Positions 42,222 through 50,906 of a stretch of 64,000 bases of DNA are shown one piece after another. The first letter of the stretch is position 1, and each line of letters starts with the position of its first letter. Source of the stretch: Oscillatoriales cyanobacterium (lineage in GTDB: Bacteria > Cyanobacteriota > Cyanobacteriia > Cyanobacteriales > Microcoleaceae); the NCBI GenBank assembly GCA_004292955.1, contig RDXX01000041.1:1-64000 (forward strand), in the 5' to 3' direction. The notes below the pieces were generated by a model. That model had not been told where the DNA came from, made no database searches, and worked only from the letters and a program-made list of their open reading frames with translations. Both the position numbers and the translations under genes were made by a program.

Positions 42222-43118
42222 TTATTGGGATTTGCGATCGCCCTTTTCCTGTTTTTGGGCTGCTTGCATTTCCAGTAATTGCGGTACGGTGACAAAACGG
42301 TATCCCTGCTGTTTGAGTTTGGGAATAATTGCAGATACGGCCTCGACTGTTTGCTGGCGATCGCCACCACCGTCATGCAACAATACGATCGCCCCTGATG
42401 TCGCTTGAGACAGCACAGTACGGGCTATAGCAGCCGCCGGAGGTTGCGAAAAGTCCTTAGGATCGATCGACCACATCACCACCACATAATTTTTCTTTTT
42501 GGCGTAATCCGCAAAACCGTTATTTAAGCGCCCACCGGGAGGACGAAACAACAAACTCTTCGCGCCAGTCGATCGATAAATATGAACGCCAGTATTATCT
42601 ATTTCATCCGATGCTATTTTTTCCGTGACATTGTGATAAAAGTGATGCCAAGTATGATTGCCGATCGCATTTCCGGCCTTTACTACTTGTTTGGCAATTT
42701 CGGGATACTCTCGCAAATTTGCACCCAAGCAGAAAAATGTAGCAACCGCATTATGTTTCTGCAATATTTTTAATATTTTCAAAGTTTCCGCAGTTGGGCC
42801 ATCATCAAAAGTCAGGGCAATAACTTTTGAGTCGCTGATACTTGCTTGGTAAACAATTTGTCCGCGAAATTGCGCCGGTGGTGCGAATACTAAAGGTTCT
42901 ACGACAGGTTTCGGAGACGGAGTTGCGGCGGGAGAAGGAAGTATTTGGGGTTTGGGTGGTTTCAGCAGGTTTGGCGGGGGATTGCCAAAAGGGGGGATTT
43001 GGGCTAACGAATTTGAATTCGCAGTTTTTAGGCGATCGGGAAATAGCAAAATTAGGGCGAGCGCTACGACAAGTATAAAGGTTTGAATTGCAGATTTTTT
43101 AGTAAATTTGCGAGTCAT
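42222..43118 (-). CDS. Polysaccharide deacetylase family protein (CE4)
   Basis: A 298-residue exported protein: a membrane/signal segment (TFILVVALALILLF, about 13-26), a Pro-rich linker (to about 85), then a NodB-homology domain. The CE4 motifs are complete: motif 1 TFDDGPT (about 103), motif 2 NHTWHH with zinc His residues, motif 3 FRPPGGRLN, motif 4 VMWSIDPKDFSQP, motif 5 VLLHDGGGDR. It removes N-acetyl groups from a cell-surface polysaccharide, possibly peptidoglycan or chitin-like sugars, in the periplasm. Confidence 0.92.
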   Translation of the reverse strand: MTRKFTKKSAIQTFILVVALALILLFPDRLKTANSNSLAQIPPFGNPPPNLLKPPKPQILPSPAATPSPKPVVEPLVFAPPAQFRGQIVYQASISDSKVIALTFDDGPTAETLKILKILQKHNAVATFFCLGANLREYPEIAKQVVKAGNAIGNHTWHHFYHNVTEKIASDEIDNTGVHIYRSTGAKSLLFRPPGGRLNNGFADYAKKKNYVVVMWSIDPKDFSQPPAAAIARTVLSQATSGAIVLLHDGGGDRQQTVEAVSAIIPKLKQQGYRFVTVPQLLEMQAAQKQEKGDRKSQ

Positions 43119-43259
43119 GCACTGTACTATTTGCTGTTAACGATCTAATTATCGCTTACAGCTTTGCCAGCTTGAGAGTTGGCTAAATTAATTTTTGTTT
43201 AAAAACAGCGATTTACGCCACGCCAAAACCTTCAGCTAAAAGTTTGGCGAATCTTAAAA

Positions 43260-44201
43260 TTATTGTATTTTGGGGCCAATATACCCAATGATTATCTTTC
43301 CCGGCCCTAATTCTGTGCAGAAATGAAGTCGCCAAGCTCCCGGTGTCATGCGGACGTGCAAACTGAACATACGCTTTGTTCCGTCAAGACATTTAATATT
43401 TAGTTGCTCTCTAAACTGCTTAAGCCTTGACTCGCTCTCTGGAGATACCTTGCTAGGAAGCTTCTCTAAATCCAGCGCTCCGTCTGTCCAATTTTTGGAT
43501 AATGCCTCAAGCTCAAATAACTTTCTGACAATTTGTCGTAACATTGTTGGATCGACAACGCTTTGTATCTGTTCGCTAAGGCGATCGCAAAATTCCAGGC
43601 TGGAGAATAACTCAGCTCGACGGTTCCAAAGCTCTAAACCGTCAATAACTCCTGTTAGCTGGCGCTTTTGAATCCAATCATCGTGTTCGATAACGTGGTT
43701 TTTCTGACTAGCATGAATAACCTCTACAATTTCTTCTATCAGCTCCCCACTCTCATCAATTTGTGTTAGTTCTAACTTGATGCGACTGCTATTCCACAGC
43801 AATTCAGAATTCAGACTAATTGCCAGTGTTTCAAGATAGTGAGCAACTTTAAACCCTTCGGCTTGGCTACCCTGTAAACTTAACTCACAATTTGGATCTT
43901 CAACTTTTATTTTAATCTTTAGATCGGAAATATCAACGGATAAAGGAGTCTTAGTTGCCAGAGTTCTCAGAAAAGTCCGCTCATCTCGATTAACTTGATT
44001 ATCGTTACGCCAACTAGCAAGAGGATAGTTTTCTGCGAGAACCATAGCATGAAAATCTGCTGGAATGCGAATTGCCTTCAGCCCACAGCGTTTAGCTTCA
44101 AGCATCGTACTAATCAATTCCGACATCCATTGTCGTGCTATAGAAATATCAGGAGCAAGATTTCGCGCGGACAGTTCATTAAACACCATCTCCAAATCCA
44201 T
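43260..44201 (-). CDS. Unrecognised protein, third gene of the DUF262 operon
   Basis: A 313-residue soluble protein starting MDLEMVFNELSARNLAPDIS. The middle is probably helical, and the C-terminus ends FSLHVRMTPGAWRLHFCTEL then GKIIIGYIGPKIQ, a beta-rich motif resembling the I-x-I-G-x-x-G ending of small toxin-like or DNA-binding proteins in defence operons (recalled, weak). No membrane part or known catalytic motif. AAGGAGAG, within the last codons of the upstream ATPase gene, serves as the ribosome site; the intergenic gap is 3 bp. Function unknown; co-transcription with the two upstream genes is nearly certain. Confidence 0.75.
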   Translation of the reverse strand: MDLEMVFNELSARNLAPDISIARQWMSELISTMLEAKRCGLKAIRIPADFHAMVLAENYPLASWRNDNQVNRDERTFLRTLATKTPLSVDISDLKIKIKVEDPNCELSLQGSQAEGFKVAHYLETLAISLNSELLWNSSRIKLELTQIDESGELIEEIVEVIHASQKNHVIEHDDWIQKRQLTGVIDGLELWNRRAELFSSLEFCDRLSEQIQSVVDPTMLRQIVRKLFELEALSKNWTDGALDLEKLPSKVSPESESRLKQFREQLNIKCLDGTKRMFSLHVRMTPGAWRLHFCTELGPGKIIIGYIGPKIQ

Positions 44202-44204
44202 TAC

Positions 44205-45356
44205 TTACTCTCCTTGCACCGCAGGTTCCAACAAAATCTCCAAGCTATTGTCCCACTCATCAAAAAAACCATCGGGCCAGCGATCGATTCGTCCGTTGCG
44301 ATCGATCTTTGGAGATATTACTTCAGTCATAGCTTGTTGTTCTTGATTTTGACGCTGGAAGTAATGCAACTGAACATCTTTCGGATCAAGTTTCCCCCCG
44401 TGAACCGCTAGGCGAATCCCATTTAAAACATGATCGCTGTGAGTTTCTATCACCACTTGAACGCCACCGCTAGCTGCCAAAGCTAACAATTCACCCATTT
44501 TAACTTGTCCTTTGGGATGAAGATGTGCTTCAGGATTTTCAATTAAAAGTATTGTACCCGGTGTTGATGCAAGTGCCGCTACAATAATCGGTAAAGTGTA
44601 GCTAATTCCAAATCCCACATTAGTTGCACGGTAAGGATTGCTATCTCCATAGGAATATTGAAAACTCATCAAATCGACATCCGATTTGGCATCAATTTTA
44701 AGGCGCGTCCCTGGACTAATTTCTCCCATCCACGCCTCAACTTGGTCGATTAAATCCATTGATTTATTCGCATTCTGTGCCAAATTTTGCCTTTTCAACT
44801 TTACATCGGGATGGCTGAGATTACTATTAGGGATAGTCGCACGCGCATTAATAGCAAGAAAATGTGCAGCATATTCGCCTTTAATTCCCAGTTGACCGAG
44901 CTGTCGTACTTGGTAATCAGACATTTCATTAAATGGGCGCGGCCCAAGCCTTTCTGCCTGAAGATAGTGAAAATCATTGCCAAAAAGATTCGATTTATAG
45001 ACTTCAGAGCTAACTGGTTCCGAGTCAATGTTTAACACATCTACTTCTCTGTCATATTTGAAACGCCATGTCGCTTTGTTATTATTTTCCCAAACAATGC
45101 CAAAACCAATGAAGTCTTCTTTTGCTCCCTCAAAAAGTGCGTCTCTAGCAGTACCGATATTCACAAAATAGCCATTAAGTGCCAACCCTTTTTCTGGCAG
45201 TAAACCCTGTTGGTAAGATTGTCTTAGCAGTAGGAGCGATTGCATAACAGAAGATTTACCCGTGCTGTTCAAACCGGAAAATAACGTTAATTTTTTGAAT
45301 TGCAATAACTGATTCGCAAAAGGTTTAAAGTTGAGCAAGTGGAGCGAAGTAATCAT
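44205..45356 (-). CDS. AAA-family ATPase of the DUF3696 type
   Basis: A 383-residue SMC/ABC-like ATPase. Walker A is GLNSTGKSSVMQSLL (28-42), the signature-like region NVGFGISYTLPI lies at 246-257, Walker B is ILLIENPEAHLHP (269-281), and the switch His is in VVIETHSDHVLN (302-312). The tail DPKDVQLHYFQRQN fits the DUF3696 C-terminal domain. Its ATG overlaps the stop of the DUF262 gene by four bases (45353-45356). Proteins of this type, without an attached TOPRIM nuclease, occur next to DUF262 proteins in predicted defence loci. Confidence 0.88.
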   Translation of the reverse strand: MITSLHLLNFKPFANQLLQFKKLTLFSGLNSTGKSSVMQSLLLLRQSYQQGLLPEKGLALNGYFVNIGTARDALFEGAKEDFIGFGIVWENNNKATWRFKYDREVDVLNIDSEPVSSEVYKSNLFGNDFHYLQAERLGPRPFNEMSDYQVRQLGQLGIKGEYAAHFLAINARATIPNSNLSHPDVKLKRQNLAQNANKSMDLIDQVEAWMGEISPGTRLKIDAKSDVDLMSFQYSYGDSNPYRATNVGFGISYTLPIIVAALASTPGTILLIENPEAHLHPKGQVKMGELLALAASGGVQVVIETHSDHVLNGIRLAVHGGKLDPKDVQLHYFQRQNQEQQAMTEVISPKIDRNGRIDRWPDGFFDEWDNSLEILLEPAVQGE

Positions 45357-46507
45357 GTCAACACCTCCTGAATTATTTGTTCAATTATCATAAATCTGTA
45401 CTCGATTTTTTCCGCTGCTTGAGAAATAGAAGTCAGAAAATCTCGATCGCTATCTACATAGTTTCTAAATTTTTCAATCAACTGCTCCTTTTGCTGCTTC
45501 AATATATCAAGTTGTTCGTCGCTAAGCAAACTGAGATTAACAGACCAAACTTCAAACAATGCTTTATTAATCGGAAACATTTTTGTTTGGTGTTGGGAGA
45601 TTTTACGAAACGCATTTTTCCCAAAGATTTTCCAGGCTGCTACCATAGCTTTTATGAAATTATTTTCAATTACTTTTAATTCGGGTTCCGACATATTGTT
45701 AATTTTAGATAATGCTTTACTTAAAAACAAATTTCTCTTTTCAGATTGATAATCTTTATAAGATGTAAGCGTAAACGCTAAAAAACCTAGTATGAATTCG
45801 CGATCGTCCATTCGCATTTTACGCAACTTACTCAGCTTAGTAACTTGCTGGAATTCAGTAGATATAGCAAGTTTAGCTAAGAATTTTGTTGCCTTACCGG
45901 GGTTGAGAGCATGGCGCAGTTCTTGAGGAGACATGGGCAATCCACCTGTATTAATTCGTTTGAAAATATTATATTTAACTTCAGGAGGAGTACCTTTTTC
46001 AATCAAATAAACTGTCACCTGAGTCTCTTCAATTCTTCGCTGGTATCTGCGTTCTATTTCATCGTAAGTTTTGTCCTCTAAATTGAGCAGGTATTCTAGT
46101 CCGCATAACTTGAGTGTTTTATCGCTCATAAATTGCTTCAGAGCAGATAGCCGCTGCAATCCATCCACAACTAACCATTTATCTTCATCAGTTGCATCTA
46201 TATAAAAAGCTGGTAATGGAATCCGAATCAGGATAGATTCAATCAGTCTGCTTTTTGCGTCATCTTTCCAGATGTTTGCATGACGCTGAAAGTCGGGTGC
46301 TAAGTCAAGAGCTTCCTCATTGATTCTTCTTAGGAGTTGCTCGATGGTTGGTTCTCTGGTGAAAATATTAATTTCATCAGGATCGTATATCAATTTGTCG
46401 GTTTCATAAAGTTCATCACCGTTATCTTCTTCTTGACTCAAATTTAAGTCATTAATCATTGAATCTTGGTTGGATACTTGCTGTTCTAGTTCTGGCTGAC
46501 CTACCAT
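45353..46507 (-). CDS. DUF262 (GmrS-type/ParB-like) protein
   Basis: A 384-residue protein with the DUF262 core: DLAPDFQRHANIW (about 68-80), SRLIESILIRIPLPAFYIDA, VVDGLQRLSALKQF (113-126; the DGxQRL motif), and IFKRINTGGLPMSPQELRHA (about 186). These motifs bind and hydrolyse nucleotide in the GmrSD-type and related defence proteins. The C-terminal 140 residues are helical and lack the DUF1524 HNH nuclease usual in fused GmrSD, so another subunit would have to act as effector. First gene of a tight three-gene operon. Confidence 0.88.
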   Translation of the reverse strand: MVGQPELEQQVSNQDSMINDLNLSQEEDNGDELYETDKLIYDPDEINIFTREPTIEQLLRRINEEALDLAPDFQRHANIWKDDAKSRLIESILIRIPLPAFYIDATDEDKWLVVDGLQRLSALKQFMSDKTLKLCGLEYLLNLEDKTYDEIERRYQRRIEETQVTVYLIEKGTPPEVKYNIFKRINTGGLPMSPQELRHALNPGKATKFLAKLAISTEFQQVTKLSKLRKMRMDDREFILGFLAFTLTSYKDYQSEKRNLFLSKALSKINNMSEPELKVIENNFIKAMVAAWKIFGKNAFRKISQHQTKMFPINKALFEVWSVNLSLLSDEQLDILKQQKEQLIEKFRNYVDSDRDFLTSISQAAEKIEYRFMIIEQIIQEVLT

Positions 46508-46667
46508 AGGAAATACTCCTTTGTGTTAACTTTTATTATAATTCCGTATTGTCCTAATAAAACTTGGATGACGCTGCGCTCCTAACAGGAAGGAACATTT
46601 CCAAAAATTATCGCACAAATTGCCGCTTATAGAGACGCTACGAATTGCGTCTCTACAAATAATTAGA
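46508..46667. terminator. AGAGACGC hairpin between divergent-direction operons
   Basis: AGAGACGC at 46631-46638 pairs with GCGTCTCT at 46647-46654, an 8-bp stem with an 8-nt loop, downstream of the GH10-like gene stop (46668) in its own sense. The T-run is weak, so it is a possible terminator or a small repeat. The rest should hold the DUF262 promoter. Confidence 0.45.
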
Positions 46668-48317
46668 CTACAACCGGCAAGTTTGCCGCGCCCTTTCATC
46701 CTCCGGTTCTTGCCACCCAAAAGAAAAATGGCTCACCGCATTAATTTGCGGCGTTGCAGCACGAATTGCCCGCATTTGAATCTCCAAAGACGGACGATTT
46801 TTCAGAGATTTTCCCCAATCTCCGGCAATAGCAGGAATGATTTTTGCTCCCGGAGGCGCTAAACTCAACGTCCGCTGCACCTGCGGCACAATGCAGCTTA
46901 CATTCCCACAATTGCCGTAAGACATCGCGTGGAATTCCACCCCAGCCGGAAACCTGTCCCAAGGCTGCAATCTCGAATCAAATCCCCCTTGATTTATCTT
47001 TTCATTTCCATTAGGAAAAAACACCGCTCCTACAGGAATCCCCATTCTTTGAGCTGGTTGAGTCGCCATCCCAAAAAAATCTAAAATTCCTTGAACTGCG
47101 TGAGCAACGCTTAGTTGCCAGAGGTCTTTTTGCAGAATGCCGGTATCGGGAAGCGGCCGTGTTGGTGTCGGTTTTGGTGTGGGAGTTGCAGGGTTTGGCG
47201 ATTTGGTAGCGGGAGTTATTGAAGCTGCTTTTGATGTGGCATTTCCCCTTCTAGAAGCTGGAGTTGCTACTGGAATGGCTCGCGGAATTCGCCCCTGCCA
47301 AAGAGGTTCTTGCTCGGTTGGATACTGTTTGACTACGGCTTGAACGTCATTAGTATTGATAAATCCTTTAGTCAAATATCGCTGAATTAAGTCTCGTCCT
47401 TGCTGATTGTTAGCCCGCTGCAAAAGCATTTGCTGCGATGCTGAACCGTAAATCCACAAGTCTTGAACTTTGGTAGCAACTGAGGCAGGCCCGACGCCCC
47501 GCACATAACGAATGTAGTCGAATAACATTCCTTGTGGCCTGCGCTTGACTATTTGATTTACTAACAAACTATAGTCTTGCTTTGCTTGCGGATTGTAGGG
47601 ATCGACAAAGGCGTGGGTGGCATGACTTTCTCCGGTTTGGTCGTCTAAACCTGCGTCTTGAATTACTGTTAAACTTGTCTGATTTTTGCCGTTGAGGGCG
47701 AGGGTTTGCTGTCTGTCGGAACGCTGAGCATAGGTATAGCCAAAGTTCATGGTAAATAACCAGGCGTATACTTTTAATCCTCGCTGTTTGCCTTTGGCGA
47801 TCGCCTTTTCCAACAAATCATACTTTTCGTAGCCGCGATTTCGCAAAACCGAAGGCCAAGCAGTTGGATTATCTGCGGCTGGGAGGAGCACTTGACCGTC
47901 GTAAAACACTTCGACGTAGACTTGATTGTAGCCTTTGTTGACAACTTTGTCTAATACGCGATCGATCTCTCCGGGCCTGACATCGCAGGGATATAAACGC
48001 AACCAAACTGCTTGGGTTTCGGGCCAAGTTTTTTGGCGGCATTCTGCGATTTCCCGTGCGTGTTTGCTCAAGACGGCAAAATATGCTTGCTGGGATTCCG
48101 GTTTTCCTGACAGGGCGGCGCGGCGCAAGTCTTCTTTTTGATTGACTTGCTCTTTGGATAATTGACAATAGGCTGATGTTTCGGCAAAAGCTGGTTGATT
48201 TTCGATAAATGGCAAAACAAGCTGGCTGATGAAGCTACTGGTTAAAACAGCAGTTACCGCACTTAAACAGCGTCGCTGGGATTGAAAGTTGGCGATGCGA
48301 GTTGGTGCAATTTTCAT
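46668..48317 (-). CDS. Secreted family-10-like glycosyl hydrolase (GHL10 type)
   Basis: A 549-residue exported protein. A signal peptide is likely (VTAVLTSSFISQLVLPF then AFAET, cleavage near 46). Residues 105-320 form a TIM-barrel-like domain: AVWLRLYPCDVRPGEIDRVL, KGYNQVYVEVFYDGQVLLP, KVYAWLFTMNFGYTYA, HAFVDPYNPQAKQDY and GMLFDYIRYVRG, as in the GHL10/family 10-like hydrolases. A Ser/Thr/Pro-rich linker at about 365-395 (KSPNPATPTPKPTPTRPLPD) divides it from a C-terminal part containing FHAMSYGNCGN and ending SHFSFGWQEPEDERARQTCRL. Probably acts on wall or sheath polysaccharide. Confidence 0.82.
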   Translation of the reverse strand: MKIAPTRIANFQSQRRCLSAVTAVLTSSFISQLVLPFIENQPAFAETSAYCQLSKEQVNQKEDLRRAALSGKPESQQAYFAVLSKHAREIAECRQKTWPETQAVWLRLYPCDVRPGEIDRVLDKVVNKGYNQVYVEVFYDGQVLLPAADNPTAWPSVLRNRGYEKYDLLEKAIAKGKQRGLKVYAWLFTMNFGYTYAQRSDRQQTLALNGKNQTSLTVIQDAGLDDQTGESHATHAFVDPYNPQAKQDYSLLVNQIVKRRPQGMLFDYIRYVRGVGPASVATKVQDLWIYGSASQQMLLQRANNQQGRDLIQRYLTKGFINTNDVQAVVKQYPTEQEPLWQGRIPRAIPVATPASRRGNATSKAASITPATKSPNPATPTPKPTPTRPLPDTGILQKDLWQLSVAHAVQGILDFFGMATQPAQRMGIPVGAVFFPNGNEKINQGGFDSRLQPWDRFPAGVEFHAMSYGNCGNVSCIVPQVQRTLSLAPPGAKIIPAIAGDWGKSLKNRPSLEIQMRAIRAATPQINAVSHFSFGWQEPEDERARQTCRL

Positions 48318-48738
48318 GGGATAATTGAATCTGGTTTTTTAGTTGAAATTGGGTGGCGATCGCATTTTTGGCGATCGCGCAGACGCACAGCTACAAATTT
48401 TCTACTTTTTTTTAGGTTTACCCCGTCCAACAACAGGTGCAAGCCCCCCAATCGAGTTGTGGAGAACCCTAATCTTAGATCAAAGTTAAATTTCCCAGAC
48501 TAATCTGTGGAGTCAGTCAATCTCAAATCTAAAATGGACTGACCTAGTTATGGCACAAGTCGATCGCACAATGCAAATGTCAATGGCGGCTAACCCTACA
48601 GCAAAATCCTGCAAAAAAAGCGCCTGGGTACAGCCGGCGCTAAAAGCAGTTGATATTTCTACTAAAAATTGTTGATTATCAAATATTAAGGATAAAAGAT
48701 GAATTATTCAAATTATCTTTTATCCCTAATGTTTGAGA
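48318..48738. other. Gap between psb27 and the GH10-like gene
   Basis: Apart from the psb27 terminator at 48613-48642 and a CTCAAATCTAAAAT heptamer pair at 48522-48535, I see nothing. HIP1 octamers cluster at about 48357-48380. Confidence 0.5.
48613..48642 (-). terminator. Rho-independent terminator of psb27
   Basis: On the minus strand AGCGCC-GGCTGTACCCA-GGCGCT is followed by seven T (48613-48619). It lies about 97 bp after the psb27 stop. Confidence 0.75.
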
Positions 48739-49137
48739 TTAAGCTCCTCTATTGAGAGCAGATTCTACTTGCTGAAATTCCGACTCAAGACGTTTTTTCA
48801 ACTTTTCAGGAACGGGACGGTTTGGATAGGAACTGTAATGTCCAGCCAAAGAGTTTAATGCCGTCCGCATTGTGGTGAAAGATGCCAGCTTTGTAAGAGC
48901 GGGATCGCGGCGGTATGCTGCGAAAAAATCATTGATACTTGTGCGAGCAGTGGCTTGAGCGGCTGCTTTTTCCGGCGTGCCTTCTGGCAAAGTAAGCGCT
49001 GTTCTCAAGCTGGTGACTAATGCTAATGTATCTTTGCTGTAGTCTCCGCTCAGAGTGGCAGGAACATTGGTACAGCCTGCTACGCCGATGACAACAACTA
49101 ATACCAGAGCTAACAGACGGGAAATGTAATGCTTCAT
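48739..49137 (-). CDS. psb27: Photosystem II assembly lipoprotein Psb27
   Basis: A 132-residue thylakoid-lumen lipoprotein that binds CP43 during photosystem II assembly and repair, before the manganese cluster forms. A lipobox is seen in LLALVLVVVIGVAGCTN with the lipid-modified Cys at about residue 22. The helical bundle follows: YSKDTLALVTSLRTAL, INDFFAAYRRDPAL, TMRTALNSLAGHYSSYPNRP and RLESEFQQVESAL. I use ATG 49135-49137; twelve more codons upstream give a less usual N-terminus. An intrinsic terminator follows. Confidence 0.94.
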   Translation of the reverse strand: MKHYISRLLALVLVVVIGVAGCTNVPATLSGDYSKDTLALVTSLRTALTLPEGTPEKAAAQATARTSINDFFAAYRRDPALTKLASFTTMRTALNSLAGHYSSYPNRPVPEKLKKRLESEFQQVESALNRGA

Positions 49138-49276
49138 AAGGCTTAGAAAAATGGAGGCGAAAGCGGCAATCAAAATTAACCTTTATCCTATCTCGAATTG
49201 ACCTAATTATGTCAACTTTTCAAGATTTTTGCATGGATACCATGAAAAGTAAAATTTGTCAATCTCACATAGATTG

Positions 49277-49411
49277 ATATCATATCCGCTCGAACGACCA
49301 CAATCAAATTGGTTTGATCGTTCGGGCTTTAGTCCGCATCCACTACTAGGACTAAAGTCCTCACTACAAACTATTTTTATTAGGGATAAGTGAGCAGACA
49401 TAATATGATTT
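49277..49411. repeat. MITE-like palindromic element (family M1), copy 3
   Basis: Left end ATATCATATCCGCTCGAACG, right end inverted GAGCAGACATAATATGATTT, with an inner GGACTTTAGTCC...GGACTAAAGTCCTCACTAC pair. It sits directly after recF, whose stop follows a CTCAAATCTAAAATTG heptamer tract. Confidence 0.68.
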
Positions 49412-49431
49412 ATCAATCTCAACTCTCAAAT

Positions 49432-50685
49432 CTAAAATTGATTGATTTGTCCGGAAACGACGGATAGAATTTGAGTCTGGCGCAGCCACTGACTGTCAAA
49501 AGCGCCTAGGTGAGTGGTAGTAATCAGAGTTTGAAATCGTTCTTGAATTGTTTCTAAAAGTTGATTTTGGCGGCTCAGATCGAGTTCTGCAAGTACGTCG
49601 TCGAGCAATAGTAAAGGTGCTTCGCCCACGACTTCTTCAATAAGCTGCAATTCGGCTAATTTTAATGCTAGTACGAGAGTTCGCTGCTGACCTTGGGATG
49701 CGTACTGGCGCGCTGGAGTATTGTTAATTGTAAATGTAATGTCGTCGCGGTGCGGGCCGACTAAGGTGGTTCCTTGAAATTGTTCTGCGATCGCCCTTTT
49801 TTGAATTTTCTCTAAAAATGCTTGCCGCACTCCTTCGAGATTGTCTTTACCGATTAATTCCGAGCTGACTTCAATATTAGCATCGTATTTGACATCTAAA
49901 ACTTCTGTGGAACCGCTAATTGAACCGTGCCAATTGCGCGCTAAAGGCATCAAACGTTCCAAAATACGATCGCGCCTGCGGATTACCCGAGCCCCGGCTG
50001 TCGCCAACTGTGCGTCCCACAAGGCTAATTCTGAACTGGGAATGGGGGATTGGGCATTGGGCATTGGGAATGGGGCATTGGGCATTGGGGATTCTGCGAT
50101 ATTTTGGTCTTCGGGAGTTTCAGATCCGATAAATCGCATTTTGTCCAAACTTTGGGAAAATTCTGTTTTTCTGGTTTCTCTAGAACGTTTTAACAGAGCG
50201 TTTCGCTGGCGCAAAATTTGGTTGTACTGGTGCAAAATGTGAGCGTAAATCGGCTCTAGTTGGATGACTAGCCGATCGATCCAGTTGCGCCTTCCTTCGG
50301 GCCCGCCGCGTACTAAGTCTAAATCCAAACAGGAAAATTGTACTACATTGATGACGCTCAAGAAGTCTAAATGGCGGCGCAGCGGTTCGCCGTTGAGCTT
50401 CAGGCTGCGGCGCGCCCCGGAGCGCAGTGTTAAAGATAAGTCGATCGCTCCGGTTTGACGTTCGAGTGTAGCATCTATTTGGGCGATCGGCTTTGAGTCG
50501 AGGATTAAGTCGCGATCGCGCGATACTCTGTGGCTTTTTAATGTCGAAAGCAACTCTACCGCTTCTAACAGGTTAGATTTGCCTTGGGCGTTATTTCCTA
50601 CTAATATGGTTTTGGGAGCGTCAAAGGCTACCTTTTGATCGAAGTAGTTGCGAAACTGCCGTAGGTGCAGTGTTTTCAAATACAT
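49432..50685 (-). CDS. recF: DNA replication and repair protein RecF, with in-frame repeat insertion
   Basis: A 417-residue RecF, an SMC-like ATPase that helps load RecA at gaps. Walker A GNNAQGKSNLLEAVELLSTL begins at residue 30; LDLVRGGPEGRRNWIDRLV is the family block at about 122-140; the signature region is near QRTLVLALKLAELQLIEE; Walker B reads PLLLLDDVLAELD. RecF is usually about 360-390 residues. The excess is explained by residues about 199-217 (MPNAPFPMPN-AQSPIPSS; 50038-50093), which translate the dispersed GGGCATTGGGAATGGG repeat in frame, within the insertion-tolerant arm domain. Confidence 0.95.
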   Translation of the reverse strand: MYLKTLHLRQFRNYFDQKVAFDAPKTILVGNNAQGKSNLLEAVELLSTLKSHRVSRDRDLILDSKPIAQIDATLERQTGAIDLSLTLRSGARRSLKLNGEPLRRHLDFLSVINVVQFSCLDLDLVRGGPEGRRNWIDRLVIQLEPIYAHILHQYNQILRQRNALLKRSRETRKTEFSQSLDKMRFIGSETPEDQNIAESPMPNAPFPMPNAQSPIPSSELALWDAQLATAGARVIRRRDRILERLMPLARNWHGSISGSTEVLDVKYDANIEVSSELIGKDNLEGVRQAFLEKIQKRAIAEQFQGTTLVGPHRDDITFTINNTPARQYASQGQQRTLVLALKLAELQLIEEVVGEAPLLLLDDVLAELDLSRQNQLLETIQERFQTLITTTHLGAFDSQWLRQTQILSVVSGQINQF

Positions 50686-50906
50686 AATATTGTTATTGGT
50701 TAGTTGTTATTCGTTATTAGTTATTGGTAATACAGTCATCGTAGGGTGTGCATTGTGTACCTTACCTAATTCAAGGGCAAATCGGTGGAATTCCATTTTT
50801 TGCGGATCGTTGTGCTTGCTATGACTTGATGGTGTTGAAAATCTTGCCAAGTGTCAGCGACCTAACGAATAATGAAACAGCGCTCATTATCCGTCAGCCG
50901 TTAACA
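50686..50906. other. Gap between recF and the Ca2+-ATPase
   Basis: 50697-50730 holds TTAGTTATT/TCGTTATTAG units; 50740-50775 has a GTAGGGTGTGCATTGTG fragment of a dispersed palindrome. No gene. Confidence 0.5.
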
